A stretch of DNA of 64,000 nt from Turbatrix aceti. Its lineage: Eukaryota > Nematoda > Chromadorea > Rhabditida > Panagrolaimidae. Positions 33,801 through 45,116 of this stretch are shown here, one piece after another. Under the pieces are notes generated by a model. The model ran no database searches, was not told the DNA's origin, and saw only the letters and a list, made by a program, of their open reading frames with translations. The stretch lies in the NCBI GenBank assembly GCA_963969345.1, contig OZ017768.1, positions 7,278,718-7,342,717 of the forward strand. The letters are read 5' to 3'. The position numbers and the translations under genes are program-made. Each line of letters starts with the position of its first letter. The first letter of the stretch is position 1.

Positions 33801-36800
33801 TGACAATTCGTCCCACGGCTGCGGCACATGACTCATTGTTCCTACGGCAGACTGTTATGACGTAATCTCCATCAATGTGCGGTGTCACATGGGGAGCACA
33901 CGTGGGACACTCCCTAACTTTGAGCGTGTAATAATGAGCAAAGTAATGCGAGATGGCCAAATTGTACTTTGCTGTTAGGGAATCGTTGAAGAATGATGTC
34001 CTGCAAAAATGGGCATTTAGGCAAAATAGAAAAAAATCGAAAAAAAGAATCAATCGTTAACGATAAACGTAACTGAAAATAACATTTTGTCGATTAAAAT
34101 GATCGTAACAAAAGTAAGGTTTTGTTATTTACGATAAAAAAACTGCTACGCACCAAAGATAACATCAAACTAAGCAAATTTTTGTTACTTTTCGTAGGCA
34201 ACCGTAACTTTTGTCAATCGAAGTGATCGTAACACAAGTAAGGTTTAGTTACGATCGAACAAAACATAACATTTGTGTTATAAAAAGCGGCAATTTTTGT
34301 TACTTTTCAAATTTTTTTGGTTGCGTGAAATGTTTTTTCGTTTTTTTATACGAGATCTGTGTAGTTTGCGCGCCGACTTCATTACTCATGCGTGTGTGTG
34401 GGTGATATCACCCTGTATGCATGCATGTCATCATCGACTAACAGTTGATTTTTTTTTGTTTTACGGTGCTGTCCCTTAATTTTCCTTTCTATTGCCCCCC
34501 GTAAATTATTATCATTTGTCAGACAGACACTGCCAAAAAAAAAGAACGAAGGCGGAAAAAGCGGAAACGTACTTTGTATCCTTGAGGACGGCACTTTCGG
34601 ATGCATTGTCTGCAAGACGGGTGATGGTCATGCTGAGTTCAGTCAGTGGATTGCCATGAACGACAACGTAGGGATCGTGGCCCAGCGGTTCTCTGAGCGA
34701 CGCTGACAATGGCACCGAGTAATTGAGCTGCAAACAAAAAAATTATACATAAGATGTTGCAAAGTTGTTGTTTTTTTGTAATTTTTTTCAGACGGATAAA
34801 TATGTATCAGGCTTGCATGTTTGTTTCGTTCCCCCTTTATTTCGTTGTGTTTTGCAGTAGTCTTCGATATTCGGAGTTTTATGCCGCTTTTTTTTCTTTT
34901 TCTCATGCATATGAATGAAGACGGAAAAAGTTTGTGAAAAGGAAGAAAACATGAAAAAAATAGAACGCTTTGACTGTCCGGTGTCCAAAATTTTCCGAAA
35001 TTTTGTAGAATTATGATATTTTGGTCTTGGCCGGAAAATAAAATATGATACGACTTTTACGGTTTTTCTACAAATTTAAAAAAATTGCAAGTTTAAAAAA
35101 AAAATTTCGGCAAACGTAACTTCAAATTTTATAGTGTTACGGTTTTTTGGTCTTGAATGGAAAATCAATTTTATGGTATTTTTTAAACTTGAGAAAACTA
35201 AAATATTTCAACGTTTTTTTCCAGTGCCATGTTTTGGTCCCCAAAGTATGTGCCGCATGCGTGTGCCGACAGCAACAAAAATAAAACGATAAAAATGCAA
35301 TGACAACTCTTGATGTGCCCTGCTCTAACGGTCTGGGGCCTGTCATAACCGATACCGTAAAAACGGCGATGGGAGAAGAGACAATGCCCTTATAAGTGCT
35401 CCCGTTTGACTCCCCAACGAGTTGGACAACGGACTTTGACTTTAGTAACTTTTCAAGTCATTTTTTTTGCCTGTGGAGGATATCGAGCTTATGTATGTTG
35501 GAAGGGACGCTGCTGCTTGTGCGATGTAGCGTTCATAAAAAAACTGCGGGCATCGGTGGAACGAACGACAACGACGACGACAACGACGCAGCAGGCAAAA
35601 GCATAAATAGTCACCAAGCAGGAAGCTGCAGACAACGCGCCTGGAGAAGAAGAAACCGGCGAAAAAAAGAAAAGAGAGAGAGACGAGGTAGGTGAATGCA
35701 ACAACGTTTTTCCGGTTTTTGAAAGCCGTCGTCTCGACGCGACGTTGACTTCGTTGTCGTCGTTGTCGAGTAAGAACTCTTGTGTCTTATAGTTATGTGC
35801 CAGGGGAAGTTATTGCACCCGGCCAAGCTCATTCATAAAAAAAGCGGAAGCAGCATGACTTGCTTGCCTGCTCTACGTGTTGCCAAAAAACAAAACAAAG
35901 CAAAAAAAACAAAGCATAAAGTGAAAAAAAATAAAATTCGGTTGCAGTTGCCTTCATCTTCATTTGACTTTTTTTAATGATGTGTGAACGGAAACCGGCC
36001 TGATGCTACTGCCAGAAACTAATATTGCGTAACTGTGAGGGTTCTTTCGATGCACGTTCGTTCAAAAGAAAAAAAACAAGATTGCTAATACTTTTTTTTT
36101 CTAATCAGTAAACAGAAATAAAAATGTGTTTATCAAATAAATGTCAACGAGCCTAAAGGTATACTAAATAAGTAAATAAATATCTACTTTATTTGTCACA
36201 TGTCACTGGTAAAAGTTGTCAGGAAACGGTACAAACAAACGCTTTTTGCAAGTTACGATCAACAATTTTTTTACAGAAAACTTTTCGAAAAGTAACAAAA
36301 GTAACACATTTTTTTGAATTTGTTGTTACTTTTCAGAGAACACGGTGTTCCCCGAAAAGTAACATAAATCCCACATTTTTTAGTGTTTTTTTTGTTACTT
36401 TTTTGGGGAACACTTTGTACGGATTCCTAAAAATGTCAAAAATGTGACGTTCTTATCCTAAAAAACGTCATTATTTTCTTTTTTTTTTAATAAAAGACAT
36501 CATTTTTGACTTATTTTTTGTAATCTGACTCCAACGGTTGTACTGCATCAAAGTACACCAAAAACTGCGTTACCTGCAAAGCAGAGAGCGCTCAGCTATC
36601 CTAATGTGGTCATAAATCCGGATAATACCCTTCGACACCGTTCATACCGATGACGGCAGTCTGTCTACAGACGGGAATTACTGCACGTGAGGGTTTACGA
36701 TGCCGTACAATTTTGTATTTTTGTTTGAACAAAAAATACATGCTTACATCTTTGGAGTCGATCAAAGTTTACTTTTTTTGCACCCCCTTATTAAATAAAA

Positions 36801-38264
36801 TAAAATAAAATAAAATAGCAAACATGCTCAAAATCAAGTCTTTGGTCGTTTTTAATTTCATCGTTCATCGTGCGCGAGAAAAGAGAGAAAAAAAGAAGAA
36901 AATAAGCACTAGGAGACGTGTGTTGACGTGTTAGCCGTCGTGTTAGAACGTCAGGCAAACAGGCGTCATGCTTTGCAGTTTTTTTAGGGGATCGTAAGAT
37001 ACGCTATAGCAAAATTCATTCGTCATTCTGTATCCAGATTTGTCATTTTGGATCCATGATCAAAAAATGTTGGTAATCATAAAAAAATTATTATAGGAAA
37101 TTTGAACAACGACCACCTAAGTCTGAGTAAGCGTTGACTAATTTTTCCACCAAGTAATAAATAAATTAATTCAGTCGGCAAAAAAACTGAATCTTATAAA
37201 CCTTCAGAAAATGCAACAAGATGAAAAAAAGCTAAGCTGACATGAGATTACAGATTAACTTTTTTTTTCATCTATGTATGTATTTACGATGCAACAAAAA
37301 AACAAAATAAAATAATTACTCTAATACGCTACTGTCAGACAAATCGGCCTACATATTTGTCTGACGATACATAAACCCAAACTTTTTCCATACCCCAACT
37401 CACGTCAAAAGGAGCAAAAGCAGGTCGAATGCAGCGATAGCAAATACAGTAGACATATCCTAGCTCGTGGCTGGTCAGATCAGTGAGTGCCAAAGACATG
37501 ATCGACGTTGCAGAATCCCAGGATTCAATTCTCGTCGCCAAAGTCCAATTAAAAGAATCGTCTTCCGGATCGATTTCCTTCGCGTAGGGCCAGAAAAAGG
37601 AGGAAGGCGGCAGGGCGTCTGTTTTTTCTCCGGCTCGACTGGGGTCTAGGTGATCCACCTGGCAGCTCAGGTTCACAGCTCCGCCGAGGTGAAGATCGCT
37701 GTCCAGAGCAGTCGGCAGCCTGTGTACCGTCTCCCGGGGACAGAAGGTAAAATTGCAGACCGCGTCGAAGCTCGCATCGACATCGACTTCCCTCGGAAGC
37801 CGGGTAATATCCCGGGAACTCCTGCCCAGGTCCTTTCGCATCTCCCAGATCCAGAAATTCGCGCAATCTCCGCATGAGAGATTGTTTTCTCGCAAATCGA
37901 GTTTCAGCGAGGCAGTTGATCTGTAGTCGAGCCAGGGTGCCGTGGAAATGTTGTTAGACGGCAGTCTGAGCACAGATAGCTTCGATCCAAGCGTCGGCGT
38001 AGATTTTAGAATAATATCCACGACTTGGATGCCACAATTTCGGATCGTAAGTTCTGTGACGGATTCGAAGGCTTCTAGCGTCCAATTTCCAGGTTTTTCG
38101 TTGGGGCATACGATTTTTAGGGACTGCATGTCAGCCGCGAGTTCCGCGGATACGGCAGCGAGTCCACCTGGGCTCTGGCATGTCATGGACCGGCCTGTGT
38201 GATCGACAACACACGTCGATGCCGCCACCGAAACCCACAGAATAACGTGGAGAACCTTTCTCAT
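30817..38264 (-). CDS. trk-1: TRK-type receptor tyrosine kinase (LRR-Ig-TM-kinase)
   Basis: Five exons: 37404-38264, 34573-34727, 33778-34000, 32722-33027, 30817-31638; 788 codons, all phases consistent. The signal peptide begins MRKVLHVILWVSVAAS. The ectodomain has leucine-rich repeats (LTIRNCGIQVVD, LSVLRLPSNNIS, LKLDLRENNLSCGDC) and an Ig-like part (LSCQVDH...GYVYC), a combination typical of the TRK family. The transmembrane segment is residues about 429-451 (FAVLAVVLLLVVLFVLVFVT). The kinase has GKGAFGEVY, VAMK (Lys538), HRDLAARN (from 636), DFG (669-671) and activation-loop Y-SESE-YY, matching the TRK YxxxYY pattern. An extra segment of about 12 residues (IKICNAAFRKPV) sits between the catalytic loop and DFG. 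Almost no tail follows the kinase domain. Intron 1 is 2.7 kb. No neurotrophin-like ligand is seen nearby. Confidence 0.9.
36345..36413. repeat. Inverted repeat in TRK intron 1
   Basis: Arms GTGTTCCCCGAAAAGTAAC (36345-36363) and GTTACTTTTTTGGGGAACAC (36394-36413) are complementary with a single indel; loop about 30 nt. The AAAGTAAC motif recurs at 36240-36310, 34060-34330 and 40890-41230. Confidence 0.75.
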
Positions 38265-38579
38265 TTCTGTTCGTATAAATTTCGAGGCATTTCGCTGCAG
38301 AATCCGAAATAATAATCCAATCAATTAACAACCAAAAACATAGCAACCAACAACGTTCTCAAAAAAATAAAAAGGTCTCTACGAGACCGATACAACCAAT
38401 ACACGCACAAACGCGTCAACAAAAAAAATATGTAGAAGAATATTCCAGTGCCGACGAGAGTGGATGTGTGTGGTGCACCGCTGACGTAGAGGTGTAAATT
38501 TATCTTTCAGGAAGTTTGATGGCGCAGGATAGTAGTACAGAAGACAGCTGATGGTCTTAGTTACTTCTGGTTGACCTTT
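38265..38579. other. TRK upstream / rpl-28 downstream spacer
   Basis: 315 bp between the TRK start and the rpl-28 stop. No coding sequence seen; it contains the TRK promoter if the chosen start is right. An alternative upstream in-frame ATG for TRK exists at 38324. Confidence 0.5.
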
Positions 38580-40099
38580 TTATTCGGTCTTGGGAGCAGG
38601 AGCAGAAGTGGGACCACGCGGCTTGACAGGCTTCGTCGAGCGCAAAAGTTGAGACGTGCGCAGTTGGGCAGCCTAAAACCGCTTTCATACAGAGGAAATG
38701 TGTGCACCACTCATGCCACTTTTTCTTTCCTGCCTGCCCCCTTTGGCACTTACATGTACCAGACGCACCACGCTGTGGCCGCACTCGCGTGAAAAACCAT
38801 AGCCAGACATGTGTCAGGCTATGGTATTCATGGTCGCGGGCAGCAACAACATCTACGTAAAGTACATGCAAAGCTGGACACGACAACGAAACGACTTCAG
38901 GACACACCCCATATTCGAAGGAGAGGGGGGATGGATGTGAGCGTGTGCCACCGTTTTGTCGTCCACCCTCCCTCCTCCTTTCCATTCGGATGTGAGACAT
39001 TCCCTTGCTCTCGCTTAAAGGCGTTAAAAGGCCGTGTACGTAACTTGCTACTTTGAAATTGATTACCCCTCTCTTTTTTTTAAAACGGCTATGGTGCGTG
39101 TAGGCTATTTTTTTGTTTAGAAAAAATACGTAAATAGCCGATTGCCGCTGTCATCTTCAGATAAAAAAGCAACACACCGTATTTGTTGTCTCCCCGATTG
39201 GTAGTGACGCAACAAAAAAAAAGAGAGGGGGATTCGTATGTGCCGGCTGCACTTTCAAAACAAGAGCGTCAATCCCATCAACCCAAATAAAGAACGAAAG
39301 AGGAAGCACTTACGTGAGCAACAGCCTTTCCAGCATTGCCAGCAATCCTCGTAGCCGTCTGGACGGCACGGCGCGTCGGACGAACGGTAACAGTGTTGAC
39401 GGCGCGGGCAGGAGCACGGTTGTTGCCTGAAAGATAATATTACAATTAACAAATGAGTCCAAAGGTCAATTTAAGCCCCCGTCCAAAAAATGAACTTCGC
39501 TTCTTCCGCATCAATTTCAGCAAAAAAAAACTTTTTGCTAAACCATAACGAACTTCCTATTTCAATCCTATTCAAGTCGGAAGCTGACAAGATTGACATA
39601 TAAAGGGCATAAAAAACCGAAATTTTTGACTGTCTCAACAGCGAGCGCATTGCATTGCCAAGGCCAAAGAACGGCGAAAAAATACTAAATGCCATAAATA
39701 AGAAAAACATAGGGTCTGCAGAATTCAGGCCCAAAACTGACATCGATCGCAGTAGTTTGATTTAAAACGTACGTTCCCTTGGGAACACAAAAATACACCT
39801 AGTCAGGTACAAATGCATTGAAAATAACAAAAAAACTATCGTAAACGGTTTTAAAACAAATGTTGCAAAAAAAACATACGCTTGATCTTCTGAGCGATAA
39901 CAATGCTGCCACTCTTGGCGGTAGAGACATCGACGAGGTTCTTGTTGAGGAAACCGTTGTAGCGGGGGCTGTTGAGCTTCGTGATGTTGAAGCGCTCCGT
40001 CGAGAAGGCCTTGTTGATGCCACGCTGCACACGACGGGTGCTGCTGCTCTTGCGGATCACCTGCCAGATGAGGTCGTTGGAAACAGTCGTGTACACCAT
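38580..40099 (-). CDS. rpl-28: 60S ribosomal protein L28 (eL28)
   Basis: Three exons: 39880-40099, 39314-39426, 38580-38672; 141 codons (human 137). The N-terminal half has DLIWQVIRKSSS, RGINKAFSTERFNITKLNSP and RYNGF, the eL28 signature; the middle is basic (RPTRRAVQTATRIAGNAGKA); the end reads LRTSQLLRSTKPVKPRGPTS. Donors are GTATGT and GTAAGT. A 3' acceptor (GCTTTTAG, ending at 40124) lies 24 nt upstream of the ATG with no obvious donor, compatible with trans-splicing. Intron 2 (641 bp) is unusually long for the window's ribosomal genes and contains a strong hairpin at 38796-38825. Confidence 0.93.
38796..38825. repeat. Hairpin in rpl-28 intron 2
   Basis: ACCATAGCC (38796-38804) pairs with GGCTATGGT (38817-38825); after one A/A mismatch, inner bases GACA and TGTC pair as well. 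No box C/D or H/ACA motifs were noticed, so it is not called a snoRNA. Confidence 0.65.
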
Positions 40100-40526
40100 T
40101 GTGACAAACAGGAAAACTACTACCTAAAAGCAAAAAACCATATAAAACCAATTCGTAGATCAATTCAGCCCCTCGCGAAGCTCTTACACAAGCCTAATAA
40201 ATAATTTCACGTACAATACAACACTCAAAACCACAGGCAACAAAAAAACAGAGGAAAGCTGAAAAAACGAGTGAAATTCCGGCAAAAATGGAAGAAAACA
40301 ACCTAAAAACCGTCATAAAAGCAAAGAAAAGTTGTGCAGAAAACAAACGCGAAATATTCGTGGCGAAAGTACAGTGCGTGCGCATTTCCAAACGAGAGGA
40401 TCACAAAAGCGGGAAAACTCAAAAATGCTTGGTTTGAAAAAGTGTATTCATCATTTCGGGATCCTTGATTACGTTTTTTTTGTTTTCTCATAATTATCGA
40501 TTGATTGTTGTTTTTTTTTCAGGTAA
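40100..40526. promoter_or_regulatory. Divergent promoter region, rpl-28 / CDC7
   Basis: 427 bp between divergent genes; each has a 3' splice acceptor just in front of its ATG (40124 on minus, 40522 on plus). No TATA-like element stands out. Confidence 0.45.
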
Positions 40527-43210
40527 ATGCATAGAAATTCGAAGGATGGCGACAAGGCGTCAACGAATTCTGATACGCTGGCTTGCCGCCCCGTCGGGAG
40601 TGGACTGAAACGACAGATGCGCTTTGAATCCGATACAGCCGGCATCAAACCAAAACGCTCGAAGACTGAAAGGTTATCGAGTTACATCCATGAAAGCAAG
40701 TGGATCCACGAGCAGTATTCTGATCTGGAACTCATCGGTAAAGGTTGGTTGGCTTGCTTTGGACGGGGGTTTTCAATGCTTACATAAGAACGTGTTTGTA
40801 ATATCCTGAAAAAAATATGTGTGGAAAACACGTATCATGCTCACAAAAGAAAGTGCGATAAGCAATAGGTACAAAAACGCTGTAAGACAACGTTACTTCT
40901 ATCGTGAAACTACGGTAATTACTTCGGTTGAAAAGTAATGTTTTTTTGAAGTAACAAAAGTAACATTTTCACGGAGTAACATTTTCGTAAAGTAATATTT
41001 TGTTTACGATTCTACAAAATATTACTTTTATACTGTATTTGCTTTGCATGTATGATACTTTCTCCCCATTGTGTTACGATACAAGATTTTATTATTATTA
41101 CTTTTATACTGTATGTTGTTTGCATTTACGATACTTTTTCCTGTTTTTGGAGTAACAAAAGTAGTTTTTTTCACGGAATAATGTTTTACGATACTAAATA
41201 CAAAATATTTTTTACTGTATTTTGGTTTGAATTTACGATACTTTATCTTATCGCGATTATTTTTCTTCCAGGCGCATTTGGCTTGGTGTACAAGGCTGTA
41301 TCCCGTTCAAACCCCGGCCGAGAGGTGGCTATCAAAGAGATTCTTCGAAACAGCCTTCCCCAGAATGTCGTTTGCGAGATTGAACTCGTCCAGCAGCTCG
41401 GAGGCGTCCACAATATCCTTCCAACGATCGCTGTCCACCGCGACATGGGTGCCTACGTTGTCATGGATTACTTTCCACATGACCATTTTCGGGTGAGTTG
41501 CTTTTTTGGCTTTGTAGTATGTTACACGTTTTTTTGCCTGTGCTCGAGGGCACGAGGGAGAGCAGGTGAAGTTTGCCATGGCTCTTGGCCATTCGCCGGG
41601 CACGCGGCTGAGTTTATTCGCCTGCCTAAATTGAATTGAGTTTTGTGTTTTTCGAGTGCCTAAGGGGCGGCAGCTAAATTGTGTCTGTTTGGCCGGAACA
41701 ACAGAAATTGATGAAATCAGAACACATTTTTTGTGTTTTGGACCAAAATGTTTCGGGTGACACACGCGACGCTAAATTCGATGAAAAAAGTGTGCTTTCT
41801 CGACTTTTTGTGCCGTGAGAATTATAATTCATTGCTTATGCCATTCTGACCTCAAAATAGCGACTTATTTATGCGGAACTTTGTCAACAAACTTTCCGTG
41901 CCTTTTGACCCTCTGCGTCACCTTCTGGCCTGTAAAAATGTGTTTAGGAGGTGATAAAAGTCATGAAATACGATGAAATCATTGAATACGTCCAAAATTT
42001 GGCGGATTCGCTCGACTACCTCCACAGCAACGGCATCGTGCACAGGGACGTCAAGCCGGACAACTTTCTCTACCACCACGAATCCCGGCGGTGTGCTCTC
42101 ATCGATTTTGGCCTCTCCCAGAGGTATAACACGAACATGGATCGCGCAGAGCAACTGAAACGTCGTTTCTCTGTTGCTGGACCGTCGGGAGTGCCGGCGA
42201 GGAAGTCGTCGATACAGTTCACGTGTCTCTGCGAGGGCAAGTACGTCTATCCCTGCTCGACGTGCCTTACAAAGCCTGAAATGATCGTCAACAAGGTTTG
42301 TTGGGGGTTTTTGGGGGGTACTTGACTGACTCATTTTTTCTGCGGATTATAAGAATTTTCAGATTCGGGTCGGGTACCTAAAATTTCGGGTTTTAACGTG
42401 AAAAACATTATTTTTTACCAAAATGACGTATTTTTGCCAAAAAACGGTTTTTAAAAACGAAATTTTGTATAAAAAGCAATTTGCCTAAATTTTCAGTTTT
42501 TGAACCCAAAAAACACGTTTTTCGGACCGGGAACCTAAAAATTCAGATTTTTATGTCGGGTTTTCAGAATTTTCATGTTTTTTTTGCAAAACTGGTTGCG
42601 AATAAATTTTTTTAGGCCGGAACACCCAGATTCCTGGCTCCAGAAATTCTGCTCGGATCACCCAAGCAGACGACAAAAATTGACATCTGGGCGGTCGGAA
42701 TGATGGTTTTCTACCTGATTTCGAGGCAGTATCCCTTCTTCAAGGCGAGGGACAGCCTGGCGATGGTCTCCGAACTCGCTGCGCTTTTCGGTACCAAAGA
42801 ATTCATCGAAACTGCGAAAAAACACGACATGGATTTGACAACTGAATTTTTCTTCCGAAAACTCAATATTCCAGCGTTTACGTTCGCTCATAGAAATCGT
42901 AAGTTTTGAAATGTTTATGTATTTTTTTCCGGTCATTGCCATTTTTTTTTCAGCATCCAATATCAAAAATCCAGCTTTTCACCGGTACTGCGCGTACTGT
43001 CGGTCCTATTTCGCCTTTCCAGACCCCCCACCGTCTCCGCTGCCTTTCTTTTGCTTCTGCGATCACAAAACACCGAGGTTAGAAGAATCGGAGAAGGCAG
43101 TCGTTGCAAAGCTGGCTCGTATACTCTCGAGTTGCCTTCAAATTGATCCAGTGAGTCGCATCGATGCCGCTGGCCTTCTGGAGCTCTGCAAGGGCGGCAC
43201 AACGACATAG
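40527..43210 (+). CDS. cdc-7: CDC7 (DBF4-dependent) protein kinase
   Basis: Ser/Thr kinase that, with DBF4, phosphorylates MCM to fire replication origins. Five exons: 40527-40743, 41272-41492, 41948-42295, 42616-42898, 42954-43210; 441 codons, phases consistent. Motifs: GKGAFGLVYK (glycine loop), VAIK (Lys94), VHRDVKPDNFLY (HRD 178-180), LIDFGLSQ (DFG 199-201), AGTPRFLAPEILL and IDIWAVGMMVFYLISRQYPF. HRDVKPxNFLY and the aPE/QTT.IDIW pattern fit CDC7 rather than casein kinases. The inserts are shorter than in vertebrate CDC7. A Cys/Pro-rich stretch (YCAYCRSYFAF, then FFCFCDH) sits before the last helix. An acceptor TTTTTCAG ends 4 nt before the ATG, suggesting trans-splicing. 309 bp of exon 3 are duplicated in inverted orientation at 45987-46295. 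Confidence 0.93.
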
Positions 43211-43264
43211 GATCCTTCGTCTTTCTTCCATCGATGTACGGATGATGTGAACATTGAGATACAA

Positions 43265-43270
43265 AATAAA
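43265..43270 (+). terminator. Poly(A) signal of CDC7
   Basis: AATAAA 55 bp after the stop codon. Confidence 0.6.
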
Positions 43271-43368
43271 TGCGGGTTTTTAAAATGTGAACGAAAATCC
43301 TAAATTTTGAAGCATATTGACATTTCTTTGCTTTTCTTGATCACTTTTTGAATTTATTGATTGAGAAA

Positions 43369-43413
43369 AGCAAAGAAGGCACTTTGCATATTATGCAAAG
43401 TGACTTCTTTGGT
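43369..43413. repeat. Near-perfect palindrome
   Basis: Core CACTTTGCATA-T-TATGCAAAGTG is perfect (11-bp arms, single-base centre). Flanks CAAAGAAG and CTTCTTTG extend the pairing to about 22 bp per arm with one or two mismatches. Confidence 0.8.
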
Positions 43414-43640
43414 GTTGGCCAACTTGAATACTGCTTCTTTCTTCCATCCATCCATCCCCCGATAGAATATACGGGGCTGATTGCTTATCTTGTACTCGGG
43501 CTTATATGTGTTAGGCTTAATCAAAGTTCGGTACACGCAATCTTCCATGCATAACGCAGGTGAGCAGAGAAAAGCATACCTTATCGGGGGTAAACGTACA
43601 TGAAAAACACACGTTTAGAAAGTGTTCTCTGCAGAGGTTG

Positions 43641-43732
43641 CAGATCAGATCACTTTTCAGATCAGATCAGCTCTTAGATCAGATCAGATCAGGTCAGATC
43701 ACAGATAATCCAGATCAGATCAGTTTCGGCAC
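43641..43732. repeat. CAGAT pentanucleotide satellite
   Basis: Imperfect runs of AGATC/CAGAT units (AGATCAGATCAG repeated several times) over about 90 bp. Confidence 0.8.
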
Positions 43733-43857
43733 CTTGAAAAGTGCCAAAACAAATGCTGTCATTGTGATCTTTTTTTGAATGCAATTTTCGGCATTTTTTA
43801 TTGTGATTAAATAAATATGATCATTTATGCACGTTTATTCACAAAAAAAGGTGGTGT

Positions 43858-44325
43858 TCAATAGTCATGCATCCACGGAGGATCGGCGGGTGTTCCAATC
43901 CATTCAGATTCTCCGCAATCCATTGCACCGTCGTCGTATCTTATCTGCAAGTTTATAATGCCGGCGTTGAAAAAACCTTCGATATTGTGGTTAAATGTTA
44001 TGGAGTTATTGGGTATGCCAAATTCGAACTGACGCATGCACAAGTTATACTTGTTATCGCAGTCGTGATACAGGCGGAATACAAGCGACACAGGAATGAC
44101 ATCGGCTATCGAAAACGTAACAGTAAAATTTCCTTGGTCGTCGCCGATGCTTTTTGCAACAACGAGGTCATTTTGTAACTTGTTGTAGAGTTCGACATGT
44201 ACCTGATCATAGGGTTCGGTGCCGCAGATGACGCGACCAGTTATGCCAAAGGATGTCTCTCCGACACCATAAGCAGTTGTGAAAATCGTGGCCCAGAGAA
44301 AAATACCAACAATCGTAGCCTGCAT
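43858..44325 (-). CDS. Transthyretin-like (TTL) secreted protein 1
   Basis: 155-codon, intronless gene. Signal peptide MQATIVGIFLWATIFTTAYG. The mature part follows the nematode TTL (PF01060-type) pattern: SFGITGRVICGTEPYDQVHV (G.V.C...P...V), DDQGNFTV, LVFRLYHDCDNKYNLCMR (H.C...C.R), FGIPNNSITF and AGIINLQIRY. The family is nematode-specific and extracellular; individual roles differ, and some members bind apoptotic cells. The start is chosen by signal peptide and alignment with the partner gene at 45117 (both begin MQ.T...FLW). In-frame ATGs upstream lack a signal peptide. A TATA box lies at 44372-44378. The gene is divergent from TTL 2. Confidence 0.9.
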   Translation of the reverse strand: MQATIVGIFLWATIFTTAYGVGETSFGITGRVICGTEPYDQVHVELYNKLQNDLVVAKSIGDDQGNFTVTFSIADVIPVSLVFRLYHDCDNKYNLCMRQFEFGIPNNSITFNHNIEGFFNAGIINLQIRYDDGAMDCGESEWIGTPADPPWMHDY

Positions 44326-44371
44326 TTTGATTGCAATACATTTGAGCATGCATTCGAATTCCAGAATCATC

Positions 44372-44378
44372 TTATATA
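44372..44378 (-). promoter_or_regulatory. TATA box of TTL 1
   Basis: CTATATAAG on the minus strand, 47 bp upstream of the ATG. The identical 9-mer precedes TTL 2. Confidence 0.6.
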
Positions 44379-45074
44379 GAAAACATTTTTTTCAATTGAT
44401 TAGTTTCGCTTGTCGTAACAACATCTGGAATGTGTGTATAAATATTCATTTTATACCATTTTCTGACACTCAAGAAAAAATGTATCCGTAATTTTTTTTT
44501 CAATAACACTTTTGAAATTTGTTTGGCATGCCAGATACAGAAAAAAACGGGCTTCAATACTAAGTAATTATTTCTTAACTCTTTGGAGTAATACGGATGC
44601 TGGAGCCAAAAAATGCCACAAAATCAGTAAAAACTGAACAACTGAACAAAATCGATAATTCCAAAACGGACAGGTGTTTTTTGAATACTGAATACACCAG
44701 TCGATTTCTCGTGGCAAGATTCCAATGTAATCCAAAAATCTGCATTTTTAATGGAGTTTGAAAATTTGACGTCAAAAGGTTTGAGAAGCCGTAACTCCTG
44801 AATCCGGCTTCTGAAAAATAAAAATGTAACCCTTCTAAAATGTATAAAAGGAATTCTTCTCTGCGACGATAATTTCAAGTCATCAGTTGTCGGTCGAGCA
44901 AAAAATTGTCAGTTTTGGCGAGCGGCTAGGCCTTGTTTGGCTCATGGTTTGGCCAAACCTTGGGCTAAAAAAAGGGCGTTTAAAATTTTGAAATTGTTGC
45001 AAAAAATCTTTTCCAATAATATATACAACACATTTTCCCTCAATCAATCGGTCGTGCGAACAAAAAATTTTTGC
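44379..45074. other. Divergent intergenic region between the TTL genes
   Basis: About 700 bp, AT-rich, no exon. Probably contains regulatory DNA for both genes. Confidence 0.5.
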
Positions 45075-45081
45075 TATATAA
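45075..45081 (+). promoter_or_regulatory. TATA box of TTL 2
   Basis: GCTATATAAG context, 36 bp upstream of the ATG; same core as TTL 1. Confidence 0.6.
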
Positions 45082-45116
45082 GCAGTGAAATTTGAACGCC
45101 CGTTACCACTGACAAA

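Larger units (their letters stand above)
43271..43857. other. Intergenic region with palindrome and pentanucleotide satellite
   Basis: Contains a 45-bp near-palindrome (43369-43413), a CAGAT/AGATC satellite (43641-43732) and, at 43834-43839, AATAAA on the minus strand (TTTATT), the likely poly(A) signal of the TTL gene that ends at 43858. No exon seen. Confidence 0.6.
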
